This document shows positions 44,601 to 53,000 of a stretch of 64,000 bases of DNA, one piece after another. A model generated the notes under the pieces. That model was not told where the DNA came from and made no database searches. It was given only the letters and a program-made list of their open reading frames with translations. The translations under genes and the position numbers were made by a program. Each line of letters starts with the position of its first letter. The stretch's first letter is position 1. Source of the DNA: Limnomonas spitsbergensis (Eukaryota; Chlorophyta; Chlorophyceae; Chlamydomonadales). Location of the stretch: NCBI GenBank assembly GCA_037349105.1, contig JAYJMM010000064.1, positions 928,957-992,956 of the forward strand, written 5' to 3'.

Positions 44601-46219
44601 GCACACTACTTTGCAAGAAGTCTGTAACGTGCACATGCATTTTGTAATCGCACTTCCGGACCGTGGTATATGCTGCTGCCAAGGGATTGAATGTGCATGG
44701 GTTTAGGGTTTAGGGTTTAGGGTTTAGGGTTTAGGGTTTAGGGTTTAGGGTTTAGGGTTTAGGGTTTAGGGTTTAGGGTTTAGGGAATTCGTGAGCAAAC
44801 ATGCATGGCCTTGCCCATGTTCATGTAACTAAGAGAGAGAGCTACGCCCTATTGGGGCGTTGAAGTTGAGGAAACAACGCAGCTTGGGGCCCCGTAGCCA
44901 CATCCGCGCCGTTACCATGAGGCAAAAAGAAAGAAGCAACTTCCTCACGGTGGTTTTCTCCTATGGGTGTGTTAAGTTGGCCCAGTGACAGGCTGTATGG
45001 CGGAAACATATTCGAGTCTGCGTCTGGTTCGCACTACGCTATGCAAGAGTTTTATCGAATAGGAAAGTGGGGAAAAGGCGGAGGGGCAGTGACTGAGACG
45101 GCCCTTGGAGAATGCTGTTGATTGGACGTGGAGGGGAGTGGGGGGGGTACGTGCATAACATCTAAATGGGAGAAGAGGAGGACAAGGAGGAGGCGGAGGG
45201 GCAGTGAACGAGAAGGCCTTAAGAAAATGCTGTTAAATGGACGAGGGTGGGGGCAGGGAGAGGGGGGGGGAGGGGTGGTTTTCTCCTATGGGTGTGTTTA
45301 GTTGGCCCAGTGACAGGCTTTGTTTCCTGGGCGCAATCCCCCAGTAATGGCGCAATCAAGCCAAACATGTGCCACCATGCGTCATCCTGGTAGCTCCACA
45401 CAACTAACAAATGCTTGAAAACCGCAACTGTAAATCCTGCTGGAGCTGTTGGCGGCCAAATGCAATGCTTGTTACCGTCACTGTAATTCCGTATCATGCC
45501 ACCTTCGATGAATAATCAGGCTGAACCTGCGTCGTATCGTGATGTATCGAGCCATCTTAATCAAACAACCCGGTGAATCCTGTGTTGTATCGTGTTTTAT
45601 TGGTCTCGCAAGCTCGCTCGCAAGCCGGATTACCATGTGCCATATCGTGCCGTGTCGTGCCACCTTGGTAGCACAATCTGGCAAATCCTGTGCTGTATCG
45701 TGTTTATTGGTGGTTCAATCCGCGGCTAAACCTGTACCCAATCGTGCTGTGTCGTGCCACCTTGGTAGCTCAAGCCGGCCCAGATTTAGCCCTGCCATAG
45801 CACGCTACCCTACTGGATGGGTGTGACATGGATATTCCATAAACTGCAAGGATGCGTCCTCAATATATATATTATTGTTTAAGTGATGCTGTAACTACCA
45901 ACCAACGATTCTGCCATGCAGCTAGGCAGCCATGCAGTCATGCAGCTATGCAGCCATGCAGCCATGCAGCCATGCAGCCATGCAGCCATGCCATGTGGGT
46001 CTGCAGGCCCATACCACACTGCCCCCTCCCTCCTCACAGTTGCTTGGGAAACCATGGCATTCCTTATGGTAGAGTTGATGCCATGCAACAACGTGTCGAA
46101 CGTTATGCATCTGCAACCGATAGCACGCACCCAAGTTGCCGGGTATTGCGCACCTGCAGGTCGGCGGGTAGAAGCGCCAGGCGCTGCTCGAATGTGGCTG
46201 CGGCGCCGGGTTCAGCCAT
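32577..46219 (-). CDS. GNAT-family N-acetyltransferase, spliced, nearly complete
   Basis: GNAT enzymes move the acetyl group of acetyl-CoA to an amine; the acceptor here is unknown. Exons, 5' to 3' on the minus strand: 46219-46154, 44180-44067, 42675-42596, 41891-41795, 39963-39649, 38584-38472, 37385-37329, 34964-34880, 34366-34260 and 32675-32577. All ten fit in phase with no internal stop, giving about 377 residues. Landmarks: LSVRTLNETDVETIK (typical GNAT start), YIALGVFDER and VPVGFVIAEV (beta 2-3), VIVSVYYIGVDFEYRRQGIG then KQLLDLV (beta 4 and acetyl-CoA loop), NPNALAFYTKYGF (motif B), GNHFMLVYPL (last strand). A 105-residue low-complexity exon sits between beta 3 and beta 4. The tail is Gln-rich then basic. 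The start is the first ATG after an in-frame TAG. The true stop is uncertain. Confidence 0.8.
32600..33560 (-). repeat. 119-bp array: GNAT tail exon repeated about 8 times
   Basis: Every unit carries the cttgaccttcttgccctgcc segment, which on the minus strand is the acceptor plus QGKKVKG codons. Most then read GK.PRRG or similar. Minus-strand frames stay open through most units. Any copy could be spliced in, and some could be spliced together, changing the length of the basic tail. Confidence 0.85.
33560..34150. other. no exon seen; family-B copy and GGCC-rich palindromic stretch
   Basis: 33612-33700 is a minus-strand family-B element (gaggaaacagcgccagcctg, ccacatccgcgccgttac). 33790-33990 contains repeated ggccggc and tggtggcca motifs and is GC-rich. 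Open frames in it resemble nothing known to me. A related GGCC-rich stretch occurs at 51890-51950. Confidence 0.5.
34150..34235 (-). pseudogene. Echo of the Gln-rich end of GNAT exon 9
   Basis: Minus-strand caacaacaacagcaacaac and cagcagcgggggaacaccc repeat the segment encoding NTNKQQQQQRGK at 34270-34310, without a clear donor. Confidence 0.5.
34260..34366 (-). CDS. GNAT exon 9, last strand and poly-Gln
   Basis: From acceptor ccttgcag to donor gtaagg the frame reads EVKKGKRGNHFMLVYPLAAG, then NTNKQQQQQRGKSRG. It begins in phase 0 after exon 8, continuing ..YGFGKTE-EVKKGKRGNHFMLV, the usual final strand of a GNAT fold. Confidence 0.75.
34385..34735 (-). pseudogene. Echo copies of GNAT exon 9 start (about 89-bp units)
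   Basis: Four or so units repeat the minus-strand acceptor and first codons in decayed form: gcaggaagtgaagaaggcaa near 34450, then gaagcgatgaagggcaagg at about 34525, 34615 and 34700. Between them lies the conserved intron text cacttaatacacgagtggtt. Confidence 0.7.
34880..34964 (-). CDS. GNAT exon 8, motif B
   Basis: After cttcag and before donor gtgcgt the frame reads ARMLWLMVADYNPNALAFYT, then KYGFGKTE. L.V...N..A..FY.KYGF is the classic GNAT motif B (strand 5, helix 4). It enters after exon 7 in phase 2 and leaves in phase 0. A G/C homopolymer tract (34980-35002) lies just upstream. Confidence 0.85.
35030..36340 (-). pseudogene. Echo copies of GNAT exon 8 with family-B elements and 8-bp repeats
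   Basis: The copy 35121-35037 is almost perfect (SRMLWLMVADYNPNALAFYT, KYGFGKTA), keeps acceptor and phase, but lacks the donor. Shorter decayed copies (atgagccat or atgaggcac cores) lie near 35170-35205, 35330-35365, 35965-35995 and 36285-36335. Family-B elements occupy 35238-35300 and 36095-36180. Confidence 0.72.
35396..35900. repeat. Three gccgcacatgaagcta blocks with ATGGCTGC/ATGTCGAC repeats
   Basis: A block with cccgggtgccagcaagccgc and ggttaccctagctacgcc occurs at 35398, 35556 and, diverged, 35847. Between them are arrays of gcatggctgcatggctacat and catgtcgacatgtctg. The 8-bp gcagccat core is used again, in the opposite orientation, at 43005-43750 and 45915-45992. Confidence 0.9.
36420..37328 (-). 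repeat. About 43-bp array: end of GNAT exon 7 plus its splice donor, repeated about 18 times
   Basis: On the minus strand each unit is gaggtggctgtgagtgcaag followed by gtaggggggg and a short spacer. That is the last codons of exon 7 (EVAVSAR) with an intact GT donor. The unit is open in several frames. The left end (36320-36560) degenerates into C-rich sequence. Confidence 0.92.
37329..37385 (-). CDS. GNAT exon 7, acetyl-CoA loop
   Basis: Starts after ctgcag, reads QGIGKQLLDLVKEVAVSA and ends at donor gtaggg. Joined to exon 6 it restores EYRRQGIGKQLL, the R/Q-x-x-G-x-G pyrophosphate-binding loop that defines GNAT motif A. It is only 57 bp long. Its own donor is the first of the tandem series downstream. 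Confidence 0.85.
37386..38180 (-). pseudogene. Echoes of GNAT exon 7 start within G-rich intron
   Basis: Short decayed copies of the exon start (plus-strand ataccctgtctg, acaccctgcccg, ataccctgttgg, acaccatgtctg) lie near 37590, 37797, 37953 and 38155, about 160-200 bp apart, each next to tttaggg-like or gtcaaggg repeats. A family-B element sits at 38050-38140 and G-rich runs at 37398-37610. Confidence 0.6.
38472..38584 (-). CDS. GNAT exon 6, beta-4 strand
   Basis: Between tgcgcag and donor gtgaga the frame reads AVGDAGSEMQQLLQAGGWSP, then ADVIVSVYYIGVDFEYR. The hydrophobic strand followed by EYRR leads straight into the acetyl-CoA loop of exon 7. Phase is 0 in and 2 out. A decayed copy (QPLGVAGSEMQQLLH) lies at about 38695-38740. 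Confidence 0.8.
38695..38760 (-). pseudogene. Echo of GNAT exon 6
   Basis: Minus-strand gttgctggatccgagatgca then acagctgttgca repeats the start of exon 6, with a changed acceptor region. Confidence 0.7.
38815..39612. repeat. Polypyrimidine (CTCCTCCCC) array
   Basis: Nearly pure C/T on the plus strand for 800 bp, with ctcctcccc-type units and larger duplicated blocks (for example a cctcgccatcctccccctcc block at about 39025 and 39238). It lies in the GNAT intron after exon 5. The mirror-symmetric purine strand could form triplex or quadruplex DNA. Proline-rich and Gly/Arg-rich frames here are artefacts. Confidence 0.95.
39649..39963 (-). CDS. GNAT exon 5, 105-residue low-complexity insert
   Basis: Starts after cctcag with EYYWEQEDRAGVAGPGSAEA, continues with GSGEAGPGPAEAGPGLAEAG-like repeats and a milder acidic segment (VETDLTAEAVQDATSATDAV), and ends LAEAQEEE at donor gtaggg. 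Exactly 315 bases, phase 0 at both ends, so the domain stays in frame with or without it. In a GNAT fold it falls in the loop between beta 3 and beta 4. A disordered acidic insert is inferred from composition. Confidence 0.65.
39964..41235. other. GNAT intron: GTAC-rich block, SINE, otherwise nothing seen
   Basis: 40238-40395 is a dense tactgtac/ccgtac short repeat. 40728-40942 is a family-A SINE. The rest is unique C/A-rich sequence with ttcacacttactgtctgccc-type weak repeats from about 40640. Confidence 0.55.
40728..40942 (+). mobile_element. tRNA-headed SINE, copy 4, head lost
   Basis: Begins tgattggtaaaacctcttgg, then gccatagctggccgtgaggg and the full body, ending ggattggaaaccacacatag and a ttctaacatcttact tail. 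The tRNA head is absent. Confidence 0.72.
41240..41745 (-). pseudogene. Echo copies of GNAT exon 4 (3' half)
   Basis: Minus-strand copies of EVPVGFVIAEVSRLDETK lie at about 41300-41243 (EVLVGNVIAGEPHLDERK, donor gtatga), 41580-41520 (EVLVGYDIADVLRLDE) and 41735-41680. Each is preceded by repeated C/A-rich intron with ttcacacctttc. Confidence 0.72.
41795..41891 (-). CDS. GNAT exon 4, beta 2-3 strands
   Basis: After cttgcag and before donor gtgtga the frame reads YIALGVFDERVGGEEVPVGF, then VIAEVSRLDETK. ALGVFDE...VPVGFVIAEV is a typical GNAT pair of strands. It enters with one base completing GGG and leaves in phase 0. Confidence 0.8.
41983..42042 (-). pseudogene. Echo of GNAT exon 4 (5' half)
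   Basis: Reads YIALGVFDERVGGEEVPV after a tcag acceptor and then diverges. The identical first 17 residues indicate a recent duplication or use as an alternative exon start. Confidence 0.72.
42345..42510. repeat. 16-bp array gtccacacctaacatc, about 10 copies
   Basis: Perfect or near-perfect units in the GNAT intron after exon 3. The gtccacac core also occurs beside exon 3 itself and its echo (42506-42590). Confidence 0.95.
42596..42675 (-). CDS. GNAT exon 3
   Basis: Between ttgtgcag and donor gtaagt the frame reads ARTAENSAFGLLSVDVDFTW, then EELQNP plus two bases. Phase 0 in, 2 out. A decayed echo (plus-strand tttccacgtgacatcagc) lies at about 42527-42545. Confidence 0.72.
42760..43000. other. 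no gene seen
   Basis: Unique A/C-rich intron sequence between GNAT exons 2 and 3. Short open frames only. Confidence 0.5.
43005..43750. repeat. GCAGCCAT 8-bp array
   Basis: Long runs of catgcagccatgcagccatg are interrupted five times by blocks with ccagatcctcctgatgccat and cttgcatgcagcc. The 8-bp unit gives Met/Ala/Trp/His-rich frames on both strands, none of them genes. Same core at 35465-35840 (reverse) and 45915-45992. Confidence 0.95.
43885..43935 (-). pseudogene. Echo of GNAT exon 2 (3' end)
   Basis: Reads LSAGALNETDVATIK before a gtgtgt donor on the minus strand, matching LSVRTLNETDVETIK of the intact exon. Between the two lie copies of the border motif (ccttaatggtctcc, ctatatggcctccac, ctttatggtctccac) at 44010-44075. 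Confidence 0.72.
44067..44180 (-). CDS. GNAT exon 2, start of the acetyltransferase domain
   Basis: From ctgcag to donor gtgtgg the frame reads ELLADMPQATAEALLDKLID, then TANLSVRTLNETDVETIK. The VR.L...D...I pattern opens many GNAT domains. 114 bases, phase 0 at both ends, following exon 1 LALLPADLQ. Confidence 0.8.
44190..44395 (-). pseudogene. Echoes of GNAT exon 2 start
   Basis: Three to four units of about 60 bp repeat the minus-strand acceptor and first codons (ctgcaggagctcctggcagc) with an intron motif tgtaaccgcaactgtaactc. Confidence 0.72.
44415..44495 (-). mobile_element. Family-B element
   Basis: Reads aaactacgccccgcaggggc, gtgagggttaaggaagcagc and gcgccattaccat. It is close to the non-exonic part of the 124-bp satellite, including the hairpin gccccgcaggggc. 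Confidence 0.65.
44700..44786. repeat. Interstitial telomere-type array (TTTAGGG), about 12 copies
   Basis: Perfect gtttagggtttaggg units. Internal to the window and flanked by unrelated intron sequence, so not a chromosome end here. Confidence 0.95.
44835..44925 (-). mobile_element. Family-B element
   Basis: Reads gctacgccctattggggcgt, tgaggaaacaacgcagcttg and ccacatccgcgccgttac. It is followed by a direct duplication: cggtggttttctcctatggg plus flank at 44939 and 45272. Confidence 0.65.
45480..45835. repeat. Dispersed family-E repeat (gccatatcgtgc)
   Basis: Three internal subrepeats of about 90 bp contain gtgtcgtgccaccttggtag, tcctgtgctgtatcgtgttt and ccatatcgtgccgtg. The reverse complement of this text flanks and seeds the 22-bp array at 5820-6520. 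Confidence 0.65.
46154..46219 (-). CDS. GNAT exon 1 with start codon
   Basis: The ATG at 46219 opens MAEPGAAATFEQRLALLPAD and LQ, ending at donor gtgcgc after ctgcag. 66 bases, phase 0. Upstream in frame lies a TAG with no intervening ATG, which fixes this start. Exon 2 continues in frame. Confidence 0.75.
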
Positions 46220-46928
46220 CGGGGCGAGGCGGAATTCGGGATCCGATGTGGTACGTGAATCAAAGATGGATGGGAATCCCTCAAGTCTTGATGAGCGCTG
46301 CTACGATGGGGCTCCGAAGCGATCGACGGATGTCGTCGAGCGAGATGTGGATGGCGTAGCCTGACGAAACTTGTGATTAGCCTCAAACAAAAAGTGTGAC
46401 CAGCGCACCTAGCCAGAGGAAGCCGAGATAAATTGAGGCGGTCGATATAATGACAGATTAGGGTTCCGATGTGGGTTTTAAAACTCCAATTTGCTGCGAG
46501 GTATGCTAACAAAGCCTGGGCTCAGGCAATTAATGAGATGCGATTATGATGCACAGGCATCGATTACGACTGAAGCCAGTTCGCAACATTCACACTTCAA
46601 CGACATAGCCACGAGCCAGCAGGGCAAACCATGCCGCACCCCACACACCCTCCACGCTTCACTCCTTCAATTCAGAAGGACCCATCATTAGTAATTCCTA
46701 TATCTCGACCATCGTAAGCAATTCACACCGATACGAACTCGATTGCTCCCGCTGTAGCCCACAACCCGCCGACCTGAATTACTGATTCGATTCTTTCACA
46801 TCAGCAGCTTCAAAACACCCCGCGACCGATAAACCAGCAACAACAGCAACAAGGGAAACACTAGGAGCACGAGCAGCAGCAGGAGGAGCACCAGCGACAG
46901 CGGCAGCAGCAGGAACGAACGTACTCCG
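46220..46928. promoter_or_regulatory. Divergent (bidirectional) promoter region between GNAT and Rrp6-like genes
   Basis: 709 bp of unique, non-repetitive sequence separates the two start codons. A gatataatga stretch lies near 46445 and a ccaat near 46484. Close to the plus-strand gene the sequence becomes cagcaacaacagcaacaag and gagcagcagcaggaggag, probably 5' UTR. No motif is decisive. The promoter call rests on gene layout. Confidence 0.55.
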
Positions 46929-47051
46929 ATGGCGTCGTCATCGTCATCTTTTTTTGAGAGCAATCAACCGCAGGCCAAAGCGCAGCGCGCCTTAATGGCC
47001 CTCATTGACACTGCTGGGGAGAGCAAACTCCCCGTGGGCAGCGAGTTTTAC
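46929..47051 (+). CDS. Rrp6-like exon 1
   Basis: 41 codons from ATG to donor gtgagt: Ser-rich start, then [18 protein letters not shown] and [11 protein letters not shown]. The exon is followed by a 12.6-kb intron. Confidence 0.72.
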
Positions 47052-50000
47052 GTGAGTGACCGGCATGGGGGATTTTCCATGCAATGATTTTTAGGCCGGG
47101 TTTTCCCGGGACTTTCCATGTTGGAGTTATGACAGGCTTCAGCGCAGCTTGTACGGGCTGTTCTCGTTGACACCATGTTTCATGCCCGTGGCTGGCATGG
47201 GGTGTTTCCCCATGGGGGATTTCTGGGAATTTGCATGTGAGATTTGGGACAAGCACGGTCGCAGCGTGCCCTGGCTGTTCTCATTGACCCAATTTACCAT
47301 GCCCGTGGCAGGCATGGGTTGTTTTTAAGGTTTTCCATGGGGGAATCTCCATGTGAGCAGCCAACACTGACAGCACCCCATCCCAGTGCTTCTCTTAGTG
47401 GGCACCAGACCAGGGGGCCGCCGGGCAGCCAACACTGACAACACCCCATCCCAGTGCTTCTCTTAGTGGGCACCAGACCAGGGGGCCGCCAGGCAGCCAA
47501 CACTGACAGCAACCCATCCCAGTGCTTCTCTTAGTGGGCACCAGACCAGGGGGCTGCCAGGTGGCCAACACTGACAGCAACCCATCCCAGTGCTTCTCTT
47601 AGTGGGCACCAGACCAGCAGGCTGCCAGGTGGCCAACACTAACAGCAACCCATCCCAGTGCTTCTCTTAGTGGGCACCAGACCAGGGGGCCGCCAGGCAG
47701 CCAACACTGACAGCACCCCATCCCAGTGCTTCTCTTAGTGGGCACCAGACCTGGGGGCCGCCAGGCGGCCAACACTGACAGCACCCCATCCCAGTGCTCC
47801 TCTTAGTGGGCACCAGACCAGGGGGTCGCCAGGCGGCCAACACTGACAGCACCCCATCCCAGTGCTTCTCTTAGTGGGCACCAGACCAGGGGGCCGCCGG
47901 GCAGCCAACACTGACAGCAACCCATCCCAGTGTTCTCTCTTAGTGAGCACCAGACCAGGGGGCCGCCGGGCAGCCAACACTGACAGCACCCCATCCCAGT
48001 GCTTCTCTTAGTGGGCACCAGACCAGGGGGCCGCCGGGCAGCCAACACTGACAACACCCCATCCCAGTGCTTCTCTTAGTGAGCACCAGACCAGGGGGCC
48101 GCCAGGCGGCCAACACTGACAGCACCCCATCCCAGTGCTTCTCTTAGTGGGCACCAGACCAGGGGGCCGCCAGGCAGCCAACACTGACAGCACCCCATCC
48201 CAGTGCTTCTCTTAGTGGGCACCAGACCAGGGGGTCGCCAGGCGGCCAACACTGACAGCACCCCATCCCAGTGCTTCTCTTAGTGGGCACCAGACCAGGG
48301 GGCCGCCGGGCAGCCAACACTGACAGCAACCCATCCCAGTGCTTCTCTTAGTGAGCACCAGACCAGGGGGCCGCCAGGCAGCCAACACTGACAGCACCCC
48401 ATCCCAGTGCTTCTCTTAGTGAGCACCAGACCAGGGGGCCGCCAGGCAGCCAACACTGACAGCACCTCATCCCAGTGCTTCTCTTAGTGGGCACAAGACC
48501 AGGGGGCCGCCAGGTGGCCAACACTGACAGCACCCCATCCCAGTGCTTCTCTTAGTGAGCACCAGACCAGGGGGCCGCCAGGCAGCCAACACTGACAGCA
48601 CCCCATCCCAGTGCTTCTCTTAGTGGGCACCAGACCAGGGGGCCGCCAGGCAGCCAACACTGACAGCACCCCATCCCAGTGCTTCTCTTAGTGGGCACCA
48701 GACCAGGGGGTCGCCAGGCAGCCAACACTGACAGCACCCCATCCCAGTGCTTCTCTTAGTGGGCACCAGACCAGGGGGTCGCCAGGCGGCCAACACTGAC
48801 AGCACCCCATCCCAGTGCTTCTCTTAGTGGGCACCAGACCAGGGGGTCGCCAGGCGGCCAACACTGACAGCACCCCATCCCAGTGCTTCTCTTAGTGGGC
48901 ACCAGACCAGGGGGCCGCCGGGCAGCCAACACTGACAGCACCCCATCCCAGTGCTTCTCTTAGTGGGCACCAGACCAGGGGGTCGCCAGGCGGCCAACAC
49001 TGACAGCACCCCATCCCAGTGCTTCTCTTAGTGGGCACCAGACCAGGGGGCCGCCGGGCAGCCAACACTGACAGCACCCCATCCCAGTGCTTCTCTTAGT
49101 GGGCACCAGACCAGGGGGTCGCCAGGCGGCCAACACTGACAGCACCCCATCCCAGTGCTTCTCTTAGAGGCCACCAGACCTGGGGGCCGCCAGGCGGCCA
49201 ACACTGACAGCACCCCATCCCAGTGCTTCTCTTAGTGGGCACCAGACCAGGGGGCCGCCAGGCGGCCAACACTGACAGCACCCCATCCCAGTGCTTCTCT
49301 TAGTGGGCACCAGACCAGGGGGCCGCCGGGCAGCCAACACTGACAGCACCCCATCCCAGTGCTTCTCTTAGTGGGCACCAGACCAGGGGGTCGCCAGGCG
49401 GCCAACACTGACAGCACCCCATCCCAGTGCTTCTCTTAGAGGGCACCAGACCAGGGGGCCGCCAGGCAGCCAACACTGACAGCACCCCATCCCAGTGCTT
49501 CTCTTAGTGGGCACCAGACCTGGGGGCCGCCAGGCGGCCAACACTGACAGCACCCCATCCCAGTGCTTCTCTTAGTGGGCACCAGACCAGGGGGTCGCCA
49601 GGCGGCCAACACTGACAGCACCCCATCCCAGTGCTTCTCTTAGTGAGCACCAGACCAGGGGGCCGCCAGGCAGCCAACACTGACAGCACCCCATCCCAGT
49701 GCTTCTCTTAGTGGGCACCAGACCAGGGGGTCGCCAGGCGGCCAACACTGACAGCACCCCATCCCAGTGCTTCTCTTAGTGAGCACCAGACCAGGGGTCC
49801 GCCGGGCAGCCAACACTGACAGCAACCCATCCCAGTGTTCTCTCTTAGTGAGCACCAGACCAGGGGGGCGCCAGGCAGCCAACACTGACAGCAACCCATC
49901 CCAGTGCTTCTCTTAGAGGGCACCAGACCTGGGGGCCGCCAGGCGGCCAAAACTGACAGCACCCCATCCCAGTGCTTCTCTTAGTGGGCACCAGACCAGG

Positions 50001-53000
50001 GGGCCGCCGGGCAGCCAACACTGACAGCACCCCATCCCAGTGCTTCTCTTAGTGGGCACCAGACCAGGGGGTCGCCAGGCGGCCAACACTGACAGCACCC
50101 CATCCCAGTGCTTCTCTTAGAGGGCACCAGACCTGGGGGCCGCCAGGCGGCCAACACTGACAGCACCCCATCCCAGTGCTTCTCTTAGTGGGCACCAGAC
50201 CTGGGGGCCGCCGGGCAGCCAACACTGACAGCACCCCATCCCAGTGCTTCTCTTAGTGGGCACCAGACCAGGGGGCCGCCGGGCAGCCAACACTGACAGC
50301 ACCCCATCCCAGTGCTTCTCTTAGTGAGCACCAGACCAGGGGGCCGCCGGGCAGCCAACACTGACAGCACCCCATCCCAGTGCTTCTCTTAGTGGGCACC
50401 AGACCAGGGGGTCGCCAGGCGGCCAACACTGACAGCACCCCATCCCAGTGCTTCTCTTAGTGGGCACCAGACCAGGGGGCCGCCAGGCAGCCAACACTGA
50501 CAGCACCCCATCCCAGTGCTTCTCTTAGTGGGCACCAGACCAGGGGGCCGCCAGGTGGCCAACACTGACAGCACCCCATCCCAGTGCTTCTCTTAGTGAG
50601 CACCAGACCAGGGGGGCGCCAGGCAGCCAACACTGACAGCACCCCATCCCAGTGCTTCTCTTAGTGGGCACCAGACCAGGGGGCCGCCAGGCAGCCAACA
50701 CTGACAGCACCCCATCCCAGTGCTTCTCTTAGTGGGCACCAGACCAGGAGGCCGCCAGGCAGCCAACACTGACAGCACCCCATCCCAGTGCTTCTCTTAG
50801 TGGGCACCAGACCAGGAGGCCGCCAGGCAGCCAACACTGACAGCACCCCATCCCAGTGCTTCTCTTAGTGGGCACCAGACCAGGGGGTCGCCGGGCAGCC
50901 AACACTGACAGCACCCCATCCCAGTGCTTCTCTTAGTGGGCACCAGACCAGGGGGCCGCCGGGCAGCCAACACTGACAGCAACCCATCCCAGTGTTTTCT
51001 CTTAGTGAGCACCAGACCAGGGGGGCGCCAGGCAGCCAACACTGACAGCAACCCATCCCAGTGCTTCTCTTAGTGGGCACCAGACCAGGGGGCCGCCAGG
51101 CAGCCAACACTGACAGGACCCCATCCCAGTGCTTCTCTTAGTGGGCACCAGACCAGGGGGGCGCAAGGCAGCCAACACTGACAGCACCTCATCCCAGTGC
51201 TTCTCTTAGTGGGCACCAGACCAGGGGGCCGTCGGGCAGTCAACACTGACAGCACCCCATCCCAGTGCTTCTCTTAGTGGGCACCAGACCAGGGGGCCGC
51301 CGGGCAGCCAACACTGACAGCACCCCATCCCAGTGCTTCTCTTAGTGAGCACCAGACCAGGGGGCCGCCGGGCAGCCAACACTGACAACACCCCATCCCA
51401 GTGCTTCTCTTAGTGAGCACCAGACCAGGGGGCCGCCGGGCAGCCAACACTGACAACACAACACCCCATCCCAGTGCTTCTCTTAGTGAGCACCAGACCA
51501 GGGGGCCGCCAGGCGGCCAACACTGACAGCACCCCATCCCAGTGCTTCTCTTAGTGAGCACCAGACCAGGGGGGCGCCAGGCAGCCAACACTGACAGCAC
51601 CTCATCCCAGTGCTTCTCTTAGTGGGCACCAGACCAGGGGGCCGCCGGGCAGCCAACACTGACAGCACCCCATCCCAGTGCTTCTCTTAGTGGGCACCAG
51701 ACCAGGGGGCCGCCAGGCAGCCAACACTGACAGCACCCCATCCCAGTGCTTCTCTTAGTGGGCACCAGACCAGGGGGTCGCCAGGCAGCCAACACTGACA
51801 GCACCCCATCCCAGTGCTTCTCTTAGTGAGCACCAGACCAGGGGGCCGCCGGGCGGCCAACACTGGACCAGTTGTGACAAAATCTTGACCAACCTATGGC
51901 CGGTGGCCCGAGCAGCAGGACTCGCTACCCTAGGCCCCCACGGCCTTAGGCCGTGATGTAGCTGAATTGTAGCTTAAGATCGATAAAGTAAACACGGCCA
52001 CATCCCCCAAGCTGCTCGTGGCCACCAAACTCCCTGCGAGACTGGCAGGGCCATGACGGCACTGGGAGGGCCATGCAGAATAGGTCTAGGATATTTAGGT
52101 ATGTGGTGGATGATGTGGGTGTGGACATGGCCCTGTTAGTGTGGGCACGGCTATGTGGGTGTGGACATGGTCCTGTTAGTGTGGGCACGGCTATGTGGGT
52201 GTGGACATGGCCCTGTTAGTGTGGGCACGGCTATGTGGGTGTGGACATGGTCCTGTTGGTGTGGGACACGGCTATGTGGGTGTGGACATGGTCATGTGGG
52301 TGTGGACACGGCTATGTGGGTGTGGACATGGTCATGTGGGTGTGGACACGGCTATGTGGGTGTGGACATGGCTATGTGGGTGTGGACATGGCCATGTGGG
52401 TGTGGACATGGCTATGTGGGTGTGGACATGGTCATGTGGGTGTGGGACACGGCTATGTGGGTGTGGACATGGTCATGTGGGTGTGGACACGGCTATGTGG
52501 GTGTGGACATGGTCATGTGGGTGTGGACATGGTCATGTGGGTGTGGACATGGTCATGTGGGTGTGGACATGGTCATGTGGGTGTGGGACACGGCTATGTG
52601 GGTGTGGACATGGTCATGTGGGTGTGGACATGGTCATGTGGGTGTGGACATGGTCATGTGGGTGTGGGACACGGCTATGTGGGTGTGGACATGGTCCTGT
52701 TAGTGTGGGCACGGCTATGTGGGTGTGGACATGGCCCTGTTAGTGTGGGCACGGCTATGTGGGTGTGGACATGGTCCTGTTGGTGTGGGACACGGCTATG
52801 TGGGTGTGGACATGGTCATGTGGGTGTGGACACTGCTATGTGGGTGTGGACATGGTCATGTGGGTGTGGACACGGCTATGTGGGTGTGGACATGGCTATG
52901 TGGGTGTGGACATGGCCATGTGGGTGTGGACATGGCTATGTGGGTGTGGACATGGTCATGTGGGTGTGGGACACGGCTATGTGGGTGTGGGACACGGCTA

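Noticed and set aside
44700..44786. Chromosome end (telomere)
   Set aside because: Only about 12 units and embedded in a gene with sequence on both sides; an interstitial block.
45946..46512. 188-residue minus-strand protein
   Set aside because: It overlaps GNAT exon 1 in a different frame and runs into the 8-bp array. The exon frame with upstream stop, ATG and donor is better supported.
47294..51804. Conserved 61-residue minus-strand protein repeated dozens of times
   Set aside because: Each is the same 68-bp satellite read across three units, with no independent conservation beyond the repeat.
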